Of a DNA stretch of 64,000 nt, positions 18,094 through 27,777 are shown piece after piece. The notes beneath the pieces are model-generated. The model was given only the letters and a program-made list of their open reading frames with translations, had not been told where the DNA came from and ran no database searches. The stretch comes from JAZKAR01 sp040389065 (GTDB lineage: Bacteria; Pseudomonadota; Gammaproteobacteria; Burkholderiales; Casimicrobiaceae): positions 62,001 through 126,000 of the forward strand of contig JAZKAR010000023.1 of assembly GCA_040389065.1 (NCBI GenBank). The letters run 5' to 3'. The position numbers and the translations under genes were made by a program. Positions within the stretch are counted from its first letter, which is position 1; each line of letters starts with the position of its first letter.

Positions 18094-18564
18094 ATTTTAA
18101 GCTCACTCTAGCTTTGTCTAATCATTTCTATTTTTAAACTCCTAACTTACTTGCAGCTTAGCATGCGGGCTACTCTACCTATAAAAAAACGTTTTGAGGT
18201 AAAACCGAATTTCTTTATTTCTTCCTTTTCTTTCCCTAGAACCTATTTTATAAAAATTACTTCACTGTTCTATTCCACTCTTATTTTGAAATACAAACGT
18301 GAAGATTACAGAGTCAAGCATTCAATTTCATTTAAAAAAACATACTTAAACTCGCCAACATCATAAAAAAGAGCACACTCACCTCTTAATGAAATAAAAA
18401 AATAAATATATGAAAATAAAATATTATTTTTCCATTTCAAAAAAAACATCGATAAAATCATAGCTGAATGCCCTTGCCTCACTAGAATACATTTACATTT
18501 TATTCCTCTTTATAAACCGCTTATAAAATACAGCTTGAATTATTCCCAACTTAGCCTCAAAATA
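18094..18564. other. Intergenic region before the RND operon
   Basis: About 470 bp, AT-rich. A 71-codon open frame at 18151-18366 has no convincing ribosome-binding site and a composition like the flanking non-coding DNA, so it is left out. The upstream promoter of the tetR operon probably lies at the right end. Confidence 0.35.
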
Positions 18565-18584
18565 AAAACGAAACGTTTCATTTT
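18565..18584. promoter_or_regulatory. Likely TetR operator
   Basis: AAAACGAAACGTTTCATTTT is a 20-bp palindrome with a single mismatched pair and a perfect GAAACGTTTC core (18570-18579). It ends 12 bp before the tetR ATG. Autoregulation of a TetR-controlled efflux operon through such a site is common; this is inference from position and symmetry. Confidence 0.6.
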
Positions 18585-18595
18585 TGGAAAATTAC

Positions 18596-19303
18596 ATGCG
18601 AGCAAAAACTTATACACTTGCAACGAAAGAAGAGACTGAAGGAAAACACAAAGTAGGCCGCCCTCGGCAAGGTACTGAAAGTGAACGATCAGAAGCCTTA
18701 TTAGATGCTGCTACTGCTGTATTTATGCGCCAAGGTTATGGCCTCGCCAGTATTGGTCAAATTGCTCAAGCAGCTGGCGTTTCTACTCGCACTATTTATG
18801 AACGTTTTGCCAATAAAGCAGAATTGCTGGTAGCCGTTATACGCAGGCTAATGGGCCGAGAATTAGGGCTCATGATTGAAAGCGGCACCTATGATGATGA
18901 AGACCCTGAAATTGCTTTAACTGCATTTGGGTTGGCCCTTATTGAGCGTGCAACATCAACTGACGCTATTGGCTTATTTCGTATGGGTGTTGCTGACTCT
19001 GAACGCTTTCCTGACCCCGATCTAGCCCGCCAAATTTATGAGGCTGGCCCCTGGCAAACACAACGCGCCGTTGCCAGTTATTTAAGTAATCAGTGCAGCC
19101 GTGGTCGGCTTACTTTAGAAGACCCATTAAAAGCGGCATCACTTTTCATTCATTTAATTAGTAGTGAACCACGTGAACAAGCATTATTTAAATGCTTTCC
19201 TGATGACGGTACATGGAACCCAGAAGCTCATGTCAGAAGCGTAGTGCGTTTGTTTTTGCGAGGCACCTTACCACGCGCAGCTATACCTAAAAAGGAACAA
19301 TGA
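18596..19303 (+). CDS. TetR-family transcriptional regulator of the RND operon
   Basis: A 235-residue repressor-like protein. The N-terminal helix-turn-helix ASIGQIAQAAGVSTRTIYERFANK lies near residues 52-75 from the chosen start, within a typical TetR_N domain. The rest is a helical ligand-binding domain. A basic N-terminal tail with GRPRQG precedes the DNA-binding domain. The ATG at 18596 is preferred, with GGA 8 nt upstream; an earlier TTG in frame would overlap the palindromic operator. It is the first gene of the operon, 1 bp before the OMF gene, so it probably represses its own operon and efflux. Confidence 0.92.
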   Translation: MRAKTYTLATKEETEGKHKVGRPRQGTESERSEALLDAATAVFMRQGYGLASIGQIAQAAGVSTRTIYERFANKAELLVAVIRRLMGRELGLMIESGTYDDEDPEIALTAFGLALIERATSTDAIGLFRMGVADSERFPDPDLARQIYEAGPWQTQRAVASYLSNQCSRGRLTLEDPLKAASLFIHLISSEPREQALFKCFPDDGTWNPEAHVRSVVRLFLRGTLPRAAIPKKEQ

Positions 19304-19304
19304 A

Positions 19305-20819
19305 ATGCAAACGCCCTACTCTTTTTCCATGCGTATTTCTTTTCTTATGCTGCTAAGCCTCGTAGTTTCAGGCTGTGCTGTAGGGCCTGTGTACAAGAAA
19401 CCCGATGTGCCGCTTCCTGCTTCATGGCAAGCAATGCAACCTCATGAAGGTAAAATCAATACGCTGATTGGCTGGTGGGATCAATTTCATGATGCTGCCC
19501 TAACAACTTTATTACGTGCTGCTGAAAATGATAGCCCTACTTTAATGCAAGCCTGGGCGCGTATCACTGAAGCACGCGCCTCGCTTACTTCTAAACAAGC
19601 ATCAGGTTGGCCCTCTGTCACAGGCCAAGCCTCGCTCATTCGCTCAAGTTCAAATGTTGGTGGAGGAGGCTTTGGCGCTTCTGGTGTTGCGCCTTCAGCA
19701 ACATCTACCTCTAATTCATCTGATACGCTATTAAGTACCACGCAATCCGTTGCAATCGATGCTTCATGGGAGATTGATCTTTTTGGTTCGGTTCGATATG
19801 CCACTCAAGCAGCGCAAGCACTTGTCGATGCGCGTATGGATAATTGGCATGAAGCACGAGTTTCTTTAGCTGCCGAAGTTGCTACCACATATGTAAATTA
19901 CCGAGCCTGCCAACTTCAGGTAACGTACTACATTAACGATATGCGATCACGGCAAGAAACTGCTCGCTTAATTGAAAAAGCTGCTAAAGCTGGTTTCTCC
20001 TCCCCTTCAGATGCAGCGTTGGGTCAAGCAAGTGCTGCCAGCGCTTCTGCCTTATTAATCAATCAACAAGCTCAATGTGATATTACCCTTAAATCGCTAG
20101 TAGCCTTAACAGGGCTTTCTGAGATTGAAGTGAATGAGGTGCTCTCTAAAACTCCGGCAAAACTTCCGACCCCTTCTACATTTTCTATCACTACCTTGCC
20201 AGTTACGCTGATTAGCCAGCGCCCTGATCTTGCTGCGGCTGAACGCGCTTTAGCAGCAGCAAGCGCTGATGTCGGCTCAGCAGAAGCCAACCGTTACCCC
20301 CGCCTATCTTTAACAGGCTCTATTTCTTCACTCCAGCTGACTACTTTGGGGTCAACCATACACTCAACTCCTTGGTCATTTGGCCCTGCTCTTACGCTGC
20401 CTATTTTTGATGCTGGTTTACGTGCAGCCAATGTGCGCGCCGCTGAAGCTCGGTACGAACAAGCACTCGCAACGTATAAACAAGCGGTTCGTAATGCAGT
20501 GAAAGAAGTTGAACAAGCTTTAGTACAACTGAGTAGTCTTACCCGCCGCGAAAATGATGTACGTACCGCGGCAAAGCACTATCGTACTGTTTATAAAGCT
20601 ACCGAAATTAACTGGCGTGCAGGAGGCAGCAGTTTACTTTTTCTTGAAGATACACGGCGCTCATTAATTGCAGCTGACATGAATTTAATTACTCTTCAGC
20701 GCGATCAGATTCAAAACTGGATAGTACTTTACAAAGCACTAGGTGGAGGGTGGCGTGAACGTTCTGCCACGCCCGTCGTTGACTCACCTGCCTCAACCTC
20801 TTTGCCTGGAGAAAAATAA
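19305..20819 (+). CDS. Outer-membrane efflux lipoprotein, NodT/OprM type
   Basis: The outer-membrane factor of the tripartite pump. The 504 residues start with a lipoprotein signal ending LVVSGCAVGPVYKKPDV (near 19-35), with the lipidated Cys near residue 24. Two OEP repeats with the family motif STSQRPDLAAAERALAAA-like sequence (LISQRPDLAAAERALAAAS near 303-321) and YPRLSLTGS near 330-338 are seen. AAAGGAACA is the ribosome-binding site. The start is 1 bp past the tetR stop and the stop overlaps the next start by 1 nt, so all four genes form one unit. Confidence 0.95.
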   Translation: MQTPYSFSMRISFLMLLSLVVSGCAVGPVYKKPDVPLPASWQAMQPHEGKINTLIGWWDQFHDAALTTLLRAAENDSPTLMQAWARITEARASLTSKQASGWPSVTGQASLIRSSSNVGGGGFGASGVAPSATSTSNSSDTLLSTTQSVAIDASWEIDLFGSVRYATQAAQALVDARMDNWHEARVSLAAEVATTYVNYRACQLQVTYYINDMRSRQETARLIEKAAKAGFSSPSDAALGQASAASASALLINQQAQCDITLKSLVALTGLSEIEVNEVLSKTPAKLPTPSTFSITTLPVTLISQRPDLAAAERALAAASADVGSAEANRYPRLSLTGSISSLQLTTLGSTIHSTPWSFGPALTLPIFDAGLRAANVRAAEARYEQALATYKQAVRNAVKEVEQALVQLSSLTRRENDVRTAAKHYRTVYKATEINWRAGGSSLLFLEDTRRSLIAADMNLITLQRDQIQNWIVLYKALGGGWRERSATPVVDSPASTSLPGEK

Positions 20820-22000
20820 TGACTTCAAAACGTAAGATCGCGCTTATTGTTACATTTCTTATCTTATTAGGAATCGGATTAAAAATAGGGTTATCTTCGC
20901 GAAAAAAAGTTGAACATACACCTACTGATGATACTAAGGCCTCACAAAATGCGCGCGCTGCGCTTACCGTTACGACTATTTATCCATTGCAAGAAGAATG
21001 GGCGCGCACCTTAGTAGCAAGCGGCACGATTTCGCCATGGCAAGAGGCAATTATCAGTTCAGAAATTGGTGGTTTGCGTATTAATCAAATAATGGTTGAT
21101 ATTGGCAGCCATGTTAAACGGGGCCAAATATTAGCTACACTCAATGGCGAATCTGTTCAAGCGGTGATACGTAAACAAGCAGCTCTTGTTGCTCAGGCAC
21201 GCGCAAGCTTATCTGAAGCACAATTAAATGCTGATCGCGCGCGAAGTGTGAAAGATAGCGGTGTGCTGTCTGCTCAACAAGTGAATCAATATCAAGTTGC
21301 TTATGAAACAGCTAAAGCGAATCTTGATGCAACCAAAGCTCAACTAGATAGCGAAAAAATTAAAGGTGTACAAACCATTATCCGGGCAGTAGATGATGGC
21401 ATTATTAGCTCTCGCAGCGCTACATTAGGCGCTGTTGTTTCAGGAGGAAATGAGCTTTTTAGACTTGTTCGTCAAGATCGCTTAGAGTGGCGTGCAGAAG
21501 TAAGCCCGCAACAATTACCCAGCATTCGCGTAGGGCAAAAAGCATTACTTACGTTACCTGATAAAACACAGATAACCGGAACTGTTAGGGTTATAGCCCC
21601 CACCCTAGATGCCAATACCCGTAATGCCTTAGTGTATGTAGACATTCCTTCACGCTCTACTGCTCATGCTGGATTATATGCACGCGGTGAGTTCAATATT
21701 GGTTCTCAAGCTGCGCTTACATTGCCACAAGCCGCTGTCATTTTACGTGATGGCAAGAGCTATTGCTTCGAGCTAACGGCAGATAATCATGTGATTCAAC
21801 GGCCTATTACTGTAGGAAGACGTGTAGGTAACCGCGTAGAAATTATCGAAGGCCTTCATAGTAAAACAAAAACGCCTATCGTTGCGACAGGGGGAGCCTT
21901 TCTAAATGATGGTGATCCTATTAAACCCACTGAAGCGCTTATTGCTCAACCGTCTAATGCTCAACCCTCTAATGCCATTACGGATAAGGTGAAACCATGA
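20819..22000 (+). CDS. RND efflux periplasmic adaptor (membrane fusion protein)
   Basis: A 393-residue adaptor linking the RND pump to the outer-membrane channel. One N-terminal membrane anchor runs near residues 7-25 without a lipobox. The lipoyl/barrel-sandwich half is GTISPWQEAIISSEIGGLRI near 75-94, followed by a coiled-coil hairpin (near 120-185) and the second half-lipoyl IRAVDDGIISSRSATLGAVV near 191-210. Beta-barrel and membrane-proximal domains follow. It overlaps the OMF gene by 1 nt and the pump gene by 4 nt. A short repeat AQPSNAQPSNA occurs near the C-terminus. Confidence 0.95.
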   Translation: MTSKRKIALIVTFLILLGIGLKIGLSSRKKVEHTPTDDTKASQNARAALTVTTIYPLQEEWARTLVASGTISPWQEAIISSEIGGLRINQIMVDIGSHVKRGQILATLNGESVQAVIRKQAALVAQARASLSEAQLNADRARSVKDSGVLSAQQVNQYQVAYETAKANLDATKAQLDSEKIKGVQTIIRAVDDGIISSRSATLGAVVSGGNELFRLVRQDRLEWRAEVSPQQLPSIRVGQKALLTLPDKTQITGTVRVIAPTLDANTRNALVYVDIPSRSTAHAGLYARGEFNIGSQAALTLPQAAVILRDGKSYCFELTADNHVIQRPITVGRRVGNRVEIIEGLHSKTKTPIVATGGAFLNDGDPIKPTEALIAQPSNAQPSNAITDKVKP

Positions 22001-25000
22001 ACTTTTCCGCCTGGGCTATTCGTAACCCTGTTCCCTCCTTGCTTTTATTCGTAGTGCTTGGTTTCTTAGGCTTTATTGGTCTTAAATCGTTAGGAATTCA
22101 AAATTTTCCTGATATTGAATTGCCTACCATTATTGTCAGTGCTTCTTTAGAAGGAGCTGCCCCAGCGCAACTTGAAACAGAAGTAGCGCGTAAAATTGAA
22201 GATAAACTGGCTACCATTGGCGGTGTTCAACATACACGTACCACAATTACTGATAGCTCAGTACAAATCGCTGTAGAGTTTAATATTGATAAAAACACCG
22301 AAGAAGCATTGAACGAAGTACGCAATGCGGTTGATAGCGCTCGCTCAGACCTTCCAGTTGAAATGAATGCTCCAGTAGTATCAAAAGTTACAACATCTGG
22401 CGCAGCCATTCTTACCTTTTATGTACAGTCAGATAGCCTCGATGAAGAGCGCTTATCATGGTTTGTAGATAATGATGTTTCTAAAGTTCTGCTTGCGGTT
22501 AAAGGGGTAGGAAAAGTAGCCAGAGTAGGTGGTGTGAGCCGCGAGGTTTCGATTGATCTTGACCCTGTACGGATGGCTAGTTTAGGCGTTAGCGCTCTTG
22601 ATGTTTCATCAAGGCTTAAAACTGTTAGACAAGATGCCTCTGGCGGGCGCGGTGATATAGGCGGCGCTATTCAATCTGTACGCACACTTAGTGCAGCGCA
22701 CACCCTTGAAGAACTTAGTAACTTAGATATTCCATTAAGCGATGGGCGTCATATTCGCCTTGATCAAGTAGCGACTATTAAAGATACGATTGCTGAACGC
22801 TCAACCTATGCACTTCTAGATGGCAAACCTATTGTTGGATTTGAAATTACACGCATTAAAGGTGCTAGTGAAGTAGATGTAGCAAAATCTGTTCGTGCAG
22901 CAATCACTCGTTTTTCGTCTGAGCATAAAAATGTAAAAATAGGCGAAGCGTTTAATGCAGTAACCCCTGTTGAAGATAATTATCATGGCTCCATGCATCT
23001 TCTTTACGAGGGTGCCATTTTAGCGGTGCTTGTCGTGTGGTGGTTTTTACGTGATTGGCGAGCCACCATTGTTTCAGCTGCTGCCCTGCCTCTTTCGATT
23101 ATTCCGACCTTTGCTGTTATGTATTTTGCAAATTTCAGCCTGAATGTTCTTACGCTATTAGCACTAGCTTTAGTCGTAGGTATTTTGGTTGATGATGCCA
23201 TCGTGGAAATTGAAAATATTGTTCGCCATTTGCGAATGGGTAAAGGCCCCATTGAAGCCGCCACAGAAGCCGCAGATGAAATTGGTTTAGCCGTTATTGC
23301 CACAACGTTTGCTCTTGTCGCAGTTTTTTTACCCACTGCGTTCATGGGCGGTGTTCCCGGTAAATTTTTCCGACAATTTGGTATGACAGCAGCGGTAGCC
23401 ATTACGGCCTCATTGATTGTAGCCCGTTTACTAACACCGATGATGGCTGCTTATTTTTTAAAAGCTAAAGACGCACATGAACGTGTTGAAAAAGATAGCT
23501 GGATAATGACCCGCTATTTAGGTTGGGTAAAATACTGCCTTACCCATCGTAAAACAACCATTGCGTTAACCATGCTCTTTTTTGCGGGTTCCGTGGCCCT
23601 ATTACCTCTGCTTCCTAAAGGATTTGTTCCTTCAGCAGATAATAGCCAGACGCGTGTTTCACTCGAGCTTCAACCAGGTAGCACGCTTGCAGAAACGCGT
23701 GCGTTAGCCGAACAGACTCGCCAAATTCTAAGCAGCATGCCCGATGTTACACAGGTTTTTTCAGCTATTGGCGTAGGCAGCGCAGTCGCCAGCCCATTTG
23801 GCGGCGGTGCTAATACCGATGTGCGCAAAGCATCACTAACTATTAGCTTAGTGCATCGTACTGACCGCTCGTATAATCAGGCTGTTATTGAAAATAAAAT
23901 TCGCGAAAAGCTAAAAGCCATTCCGGGTGCTCGGATTTCTGTAGGCTTGGGCGGAAGCGGAGAAAAGCTACAAGTTACGTTAGCCAGCGATGACCCTCAG
24001 GCGCTTCAAGAAGCAAGCCGTCAGTTAGAGCTTGATTTACGTAAGCTAAAAAACGTAGGCAATATAACATCTGGAGCCAGCCTGCAACGGCCTGAAGTTC
24101 AAATTAAACCTGATTTTACGAAAGCAGCAGAATTAGGAGTCACCACCCAATCGCTTGCCAACGTTATACGAGTAGCAACGGCAGGTGACATTGCAACCAA
24201 CCTTCCTAAACTTAATTTACCGCAACGGCAAATTCCTATTCGTGTTCGGCTAGAAGAGGCCGTACGCCATGATTTAGAGCTTATCAAACAACTTCGATTA
24301 CCAGGGCGTGCCGGCAATGTTGTTCTCTCTTCGCTTGCTGACATTGAATTAGGGAGTGGCCCTGCACAAATTAGCCGTCTTGACCGTATGCAAACGGTAT
24401 CGATTGATGTTGAATTAGGAGGGCGTGTCATTGGCGATGTTATTAAAGATGTAGATAAATTGCCAACGCTTAAATCACTACCTGCTAACGTTAAACAATT
24501 ATCGACTGGTGAAACCGAACGCATGGCAGAATTGTTTGGTAGTTTTGGTACAGCCATGGCAATTGGTATTCTTTGCATTTATGTTGTGTTAGTGCTTTTA
24601 TTTCATGACTTTTTGCAACCTTTTACCATTCTTGCGGCGATTCCATTATCTGTAGGTGGAGCGTTTGTCGCTTTATTAGTGACGAATAATAGTTTTTCAA
24701 TGCCCTCGATTATTGGCCTCTTAATGCTGATGGGAATTGTTACCAAAAACTCTATTCTTCTTGTTGAATATGCAATTATGGCTAGGCGTGAACATGGTTT
24801 CAGCCGCTTTGATGCACTTATTGATGCTTGCCATAAGCGCTCTACCCCTATTCTAATGACCACCATTGCCATGGGTGTAGGCATGCTGCCTATTGCAATG
24901 GGAATTGGAGCTGACCCCAGTTTTCGCGCACCAATGGCAATCGCGGTGATTGGTGGCTTACTTACCTCTACGTTATTAAGCCTGCTCGTTATTCCTGTGG

Positions 25001-25125
25001 TATTCACCTATGTTGACGATGTCATGGCGTGGCTGAAAAACTTAGTAAGCTCCTCACCGCACCATGACACACCGCCTGAAAAGAGAGTGCAAACTGTACA
25101 AGAACGGTATGACAGTATGTCTTGA
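21997..25125 (+). CDS. RND (HAE1-type) multidrug efflux permease
   Basis: An inner-membrane proton-driven exporter of 1042 residues, the usual length. The N-terminus NFSAWAIRNPVPSLLLF is typical. The proton-relay acidic pair D399-D400 is in ILVDDAIVEIEN (TM4), and K917 in MGIVTKNSILLVEYA (TM10). Motifs such as GVPGKFFRQFGMT (near 448-460) and PSMIxLLMLMG-like PSIIGLLMLMG near 903-913 are present. Two large periplasmic loops occupy residues about 35-335 and 555-850. The substrate range is unknown. It is the last gene of the TetR-controlled operon. Confidence 0.96.
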   Translation: MNFSAWAIRNPVPSLLLFVVLGFLGFIGLKSLGIQNFPDIELPTIIVSASLEGAAPAQLETEVARKIEDKLATIGGVQHTRTTITDSSVQIAVEFNIDKNTEEALNEVRNAVDSARSDLPVEMNAPVVSKVTTSGAAILTFYVQSDSLDEERLSWFVDNDVSKVLLAVKGVGKVARVGGVSREVSIDLDPVRMASLGVSALDVSSRLKTVRQDASGGRGDIGGAIQSVRTLSAAHTLEELSNLDIPLSDGRHIRLDQVATIKDTIAERSTYALLDGKPIVGFEITRIKGASEVDVAKSVRAAITRFSSEHKNVKIGEAFNAVTPVEDNYHGSMHLLYEGAILAVLVVWWFLRDWRATIVSAAALPLSIIPTFAVMYFANFSLNVLTLLALALVVGILVDDAIVEIENIVRHLRMGKGPIEAATEAADEIGLAVIATTFALVAVFLPTAFMGGVPGKFFRQFGMTAAVAITASLIVARLLTPMMAAYFLKAKDAHERVEKDSWIMTRYLGWVKYCLTHRKTTIALTMLFFAGSVALLPLLPKGFVPSADNSQTRVSLELQPGSTLAETRALAEQTRQILSSMPDVTQVFSAIGVGSAVASPFGGGANTDVRKASLTISLVHRTDRSYNQAVIENKIREKLKAIPGARISVGLGGSGEKLQVTLASDDPQALQEASRQLELDLRKLKNVGNITSGASLQRPEVQIKPDFTKAAELGVTTQSLANVIRVATAGDIATNLPKLNLPQRQIPIRVRLEEAVRHDLELIKQLRLPGRAGNVVLSSLADIELGSGPAQISRLDRMQTVSIDVELGGRVIGDVIKDVDKLPTLKSLPANVKQLSTGETERMAELFGSFGTAMAIGILCIYVVLVLLFHDFLQPFTILAAIPLSVGGAFVALLVTNNSFSMPSIIGLLMLMGIVTKNSILLVEYAIMARREHGFSRFDALIDACHKRSTPILMTTIAMGVGMLPIAMGIGADPSFRAPMAIAVIGGLLTSTLLSLLVIPVVFTYVDDVMAWLKNLVSSSPHHDTPPEKRVQTVQERYDSMS

Positions 25126-25210
25126 AAAGGAACAAGGGCACTAGTTTGAGCGAGAGTTTACTTTCACTCAATAAAAGGCTACTTTAAATATATAAAGATT
25201 TTTTAAGGCT

Positions 25211-25226
25211 AGAAGTTACGGGATTG
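25211..25226. repeat. Stray end of the dispersed palindromic element
   Basis: CTAGAAGTTACGGGATTG resembles one terminal repeat (consensus TTAGAAGTTACGCAGTTG). No matching second end is seen nearby, so this is probably a degraded or half copy. Confidence 0.4.
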
Positions 25227-25341
25227 AATTTTATATTTAAATAAACACTTACTAATATCAACTATTTAGATATCGATTCACTAACTTATCTAAGTTGAAC
25301 AGTTGAATACAAAACATAGCATTAAAAATGAAAGCCAAAAC

Positions 25342-25668
25342 ATGAAACAATTTTTCTTACTTACACTGCTATTTCTTTCATCCTCATTCGCCTCAGCAGA
25401 CCCACTTTCTGTAAAAGCGCTAGCGATTATAGAAAGCAGTGATTGCCTAGCGTGCCACTCGGTAGATAAAAAAGTAGTGGGGCCTGCGTTTAAAGATGTT
25501 GCTGCCAAATATAAAGGCAATAGCAAGATTGTAGATACTCTTGTTAATAAAATTAAAGCCGGAGGATCAGGAAACTGGGGAGATATCGCTATGTCTCCTC
25601 ACCCTGCGCTTAGCAATAGCGATTTAAAAGTGGTAGTGAACTGGATATTAGCAGGTGCGGTTAAGTAA
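25342..25668 (+). CDS. Periplasmic class I cytochrome c (c551/c552 type)
   Basis: A small electron carrier of 108 residues. The signal peptide ends at SFASA-DP near residue 19. The haem motif is CLACH (C35, C38, H39), the sixth ligand is probably M84 in IAMSPHP, and the ending LKVVVNWILAG matches the c551/c552 group. The ATG at 25342 is chosen; the earlier in-frame TTG would put 13 polar residues before the signal peptide. It stands alone with a terminator. It could feed a c-type oxidase or a reductase. Confidence 0.93.
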   Translation: MKQFFLLTLLFLSSSFASADPLSVKALAIIESSDCLACHSVDKKVVGPAFKDVAAKYKGNSKIVDTLVNKIKAGGSGNWGDIAMSPHPALSNSDLKVVVNWILAGAVK

Positions 25669-25684
25669 CACGTTGTAATAATTT

Positions 25685-25724
25685 GCCTCTTTAGATCAAC
25701 ATCATTATTTAAAGAGGCATTTTT
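25685..25724 (+). terminator. Rho-independent terminator of the cytochrome c gene
   Basis: GCCTCTTTA (25685-25693) pairs with TAAAGAGGC (25710-25718), followed by a T-run. Confidence 0.85.
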
Positions 25725-25730
25725 TATAGC

Positions 25731-25757
25731 CATCCATCATGGCTGCTATGATGGATG
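25731..25757. repeat. Perfect 10-bp hairpin
   Basis: CATCCATCAT (25731-25740) pairs with ATGATGGATG (25748-25757), loop GGCTGCT. It directly follows the cytochrome terminator and may strengthen it. The rest of the gap to 26144 shows no feature. Confidence 0.55.
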
Positions 25758-26144
25758 CTTGATGCTGCCCCCATCGATTACTACTTATAATTTTGATCAT
25801 ATCACCCAACATAAACAGATGCTATTGGAGAAAACACCGAATTAATCGTGCCTAAAAAAACATAAAATAAGCAGATGATTATTGCGGCTTTTTATTCTTC
25901 ATCAATGATTAGCAAATAACGCAACATTACTTCCACACTAGCGATTTGTTGTATTACATAGTATTGCTATATTCAGCCCAGCGGGAATTATTAAACGCTT
26001 TAATCTTAATACTAAATCTATAGTTAGATTCAATACCATTAGAAACAATGCAGCTAGACTCTATCAAAGCATGGCAAGTGCCAAGCCACCACGCCCAGAA
26101 AATCTCCCTGTGTAATTTCTAACCGTTTAAAATTTTGAGAAAAA

Positions 26145-26993
26145 ATGATTATTAAGCAGTCACTGTTCAGAACGTTTTACAGAGCGGCCTTCGCCACTTA
26201 CTTTTCGTGCAACCACTTAGTTTTTGCAGCGCCCCCTCCCTTTGAAAGCTTTGATCAACCGTATGAAATCGAGCAGGCTATTGAAGAAGAAAGCCTAAAT
26301 TTCAACGAAGAAGTATCGCGCCGTCTTAAAGTGCCAATAAGTGTTCAAGAACATTATGCACAACGCCTTGAAGATGCTCTTACCGATACAGGAATTGTAG
26401 ACTTATCTCCTCAATATATTGCAATGGTTGATAGAAGCCCTAATGTACAAGCAATATTTATTTTTATACGTACTCCTCAGGCCACCTGGCAATGGGTTGG
26501 GGCCTCGCCTGTCTCGACAGGAAAACCTGGAAAATTTAATTACTTTCAAACACCAACAGGCGTGTTTGCTCATACCCTAAAAAATCGGGATTTTAGAGCT
26601 GAAGGCACATTCAATGAAAATCATATTCTTGGATACGGCTATCGGGGTATGCGTATTTTTGATTTTGGCTGGGTTGTTGCTAAACGCGGGTGGTATCCTG
26701 GCGGCAGTAGTAAAATGCGCTTACAGATGCATGCTACTGACCCGTATCATTTAGAGCCTTTGCTAGGAAAAGCAGGATCAATGGGATGCATTCGTATACC
26801 TACTACACTTAATGTTTTCTTTGATCGCCACGGAATACTAGATGCTGATTATTATCAAGCGCTAGCCAAGGGTAAAAAATTGTGGATGCTAAGAAAAAAC
26901 CTCGACCCCACAACGCTACCAGGCCGTTATTTGGTAATTATTGACTCTGCTACAAAAAAACGCCCTCGATGGTCAGCCTTATCGCATCGCTAA
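26145..26993 (+). CDS. L,D-transpeptidase (YkuD domain), exported
   Basis: A cell-wall enzyme that makes or attaches 3-3 crosslinks or lipoproteins via a Cys nucleophile. The 282 residues start with a signal peptide to about residue 28 (HLVFAAPPP). The YkuD domain spans about 95-255. The catalytic site is HATDPYHLEPLLGKAGSMGCIR, in which C215 is the nucleophile and the His of HATD the base. The linker to residue 90 is Glu-rich. It stands alone. The precise reaction (crosslinking or trimming) is not evident. Confidence 0.9.
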   Translation: MIIKQSLFRTFYRAAFATYFSCNHLVFAAPPPFESFDQPYEIEQAIEEESLNFNEEVSRRLKVPISVQEHYAQRLEDALTDTGIVDLSPQYIAMVDRSPNVQAIFIFIRTPQATWQWVGASPVSTGKPGKFNYFQTPTGVFAHTLKNRDFRAEGTFNENHILGYGYRGMRIFDFGWVVAKRGWYPGGSSKMRLQMHATDPYHLEPLLGKAGSMGCIRIPTTLNVFFDRHGILDADYYQALAKGKKLWMLRKNLDPTTLPGRYLVIIDSATKKRPRWSALSHR

Positions 26994-27124
26994 GCGTTAA
27001 ATATTTGAAGAGTCCTTAATTTTTAACTAAAGCCTATGGCAAGCTACTATTATTTATATGATGAGATAACGCATTAGATATCACATACAATGAATAGGGT
27101 ACTTTTAAACAACAGGAGTTAATC

Positions 27125-27595
27125 ATGAACGTTAAAACAGTTGTTTCAAGCATAGTAGCACTTTCATTGATCTTAGGAGCCAGCAGCAGCGCCTTTGCTC
27201 AAGGATATAGTCGCGAACATAGAAATGATGATCATCGCGATGATCGTCATGATGAACGCTCTTATCATGGTGACGACCGCGGCCGTGGTGATAGAGATGA
27301 CCACGATAATCGACGTCGTGAACACTTTGAAGAACGTCATGATAACGGGCGTCATGCCAATTTTGAAAGACGATATGAAACACGTGGACGTGGTGCTGGC
27401 CCCCACCATAATTTTTATAAAGGGAAACGTTTACCGTCTGAATACCGTCATAGACAATATGTTGTAGAAGATTGGAGAGGCCATCATCTAAGTTCGCCTC
27501 CTCGCGGTTACCATTGGGTTCAAGTAGGTGGTGATTATGTGCTAGTAGCCGTTGCAACTGGCATTATTATGCAACTACTTTTAAACAATAACTAA
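27125..27595 (+). CDS. RcnB-family periplasmic protein (His/Asp/Arg-rich)
   Basis: RcnB is a periplasmic protein linked to nickel/cobalt homeostasis in E. coli. The 156-residue product has a signal peptide to about residue 26 (SSAFAQ), a His/Asp/Arg-rich middle (near 28-95), and the conserved RcnB tail: LPSEYRHRQYVVEDWRGHHL near 101-120, PPRGYHWVQVGGDYVLVAVATGII near 123-147. In beta- and alphaproteobacteria such proteins are common without rcnA, as here, so a metal role is unproven. AACAGGAG precedes the ATG by 7 nt. Confidence 0.85.
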   Translation: MNVKTVVSSIVALSLILGASSSAFAQGYSREHRNDDHRDDRHDERSYHGDDRGRGDRDDHDNRRREHFEERHDNGRHANFERRYETRGRGAGPHHNFYKGKRLPSEYRHRQYVVEDWRGHHLSSPPRGYHWVQVGGDYVLVAVATGIIMQLLLNNN

Positions 27596-27603
27596 TATGC
27601 TTT

Positions 27604-27634
27604 CTTGTAGCCGGGGCAAAGCTGCGGCTACAAG
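27604..27634 (+). terminator. Hairpin after the RcnB-like gene
   Basis: CTTGTAGCCG (27604-27613) pairs with CGGCTACAAG (27625-27634), loop 11 nt. No T-run follows, so it could also be a REP-like remnant. Confidence 0.5.
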
Positions 27635-27777
27635 CATCATGTATTTATCATAGCTTTTCTCGCTTCATCACCATTCACAATCCAGATTTATATACATAGC
27701 ACTTGTGATGGTTAACCTTTCTGTATTCTTAAGCATTTACTCTAATCACGACCCCGAAACCCCGAAACTTACTTATT

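Noticed and set aside
18151..18366. 71-codon open frame before the RND operon
   Set aside because: No ribosome-binding site, no family match, and AT-rich non-coding composition.
27132..27557. 141-codon minus-strand frame opposite the RcnB-like gene
   Set aside because: A shadow of the His/Asp/Arg-rich coding sequence; the plus strand has the signal peptide and the family tail.
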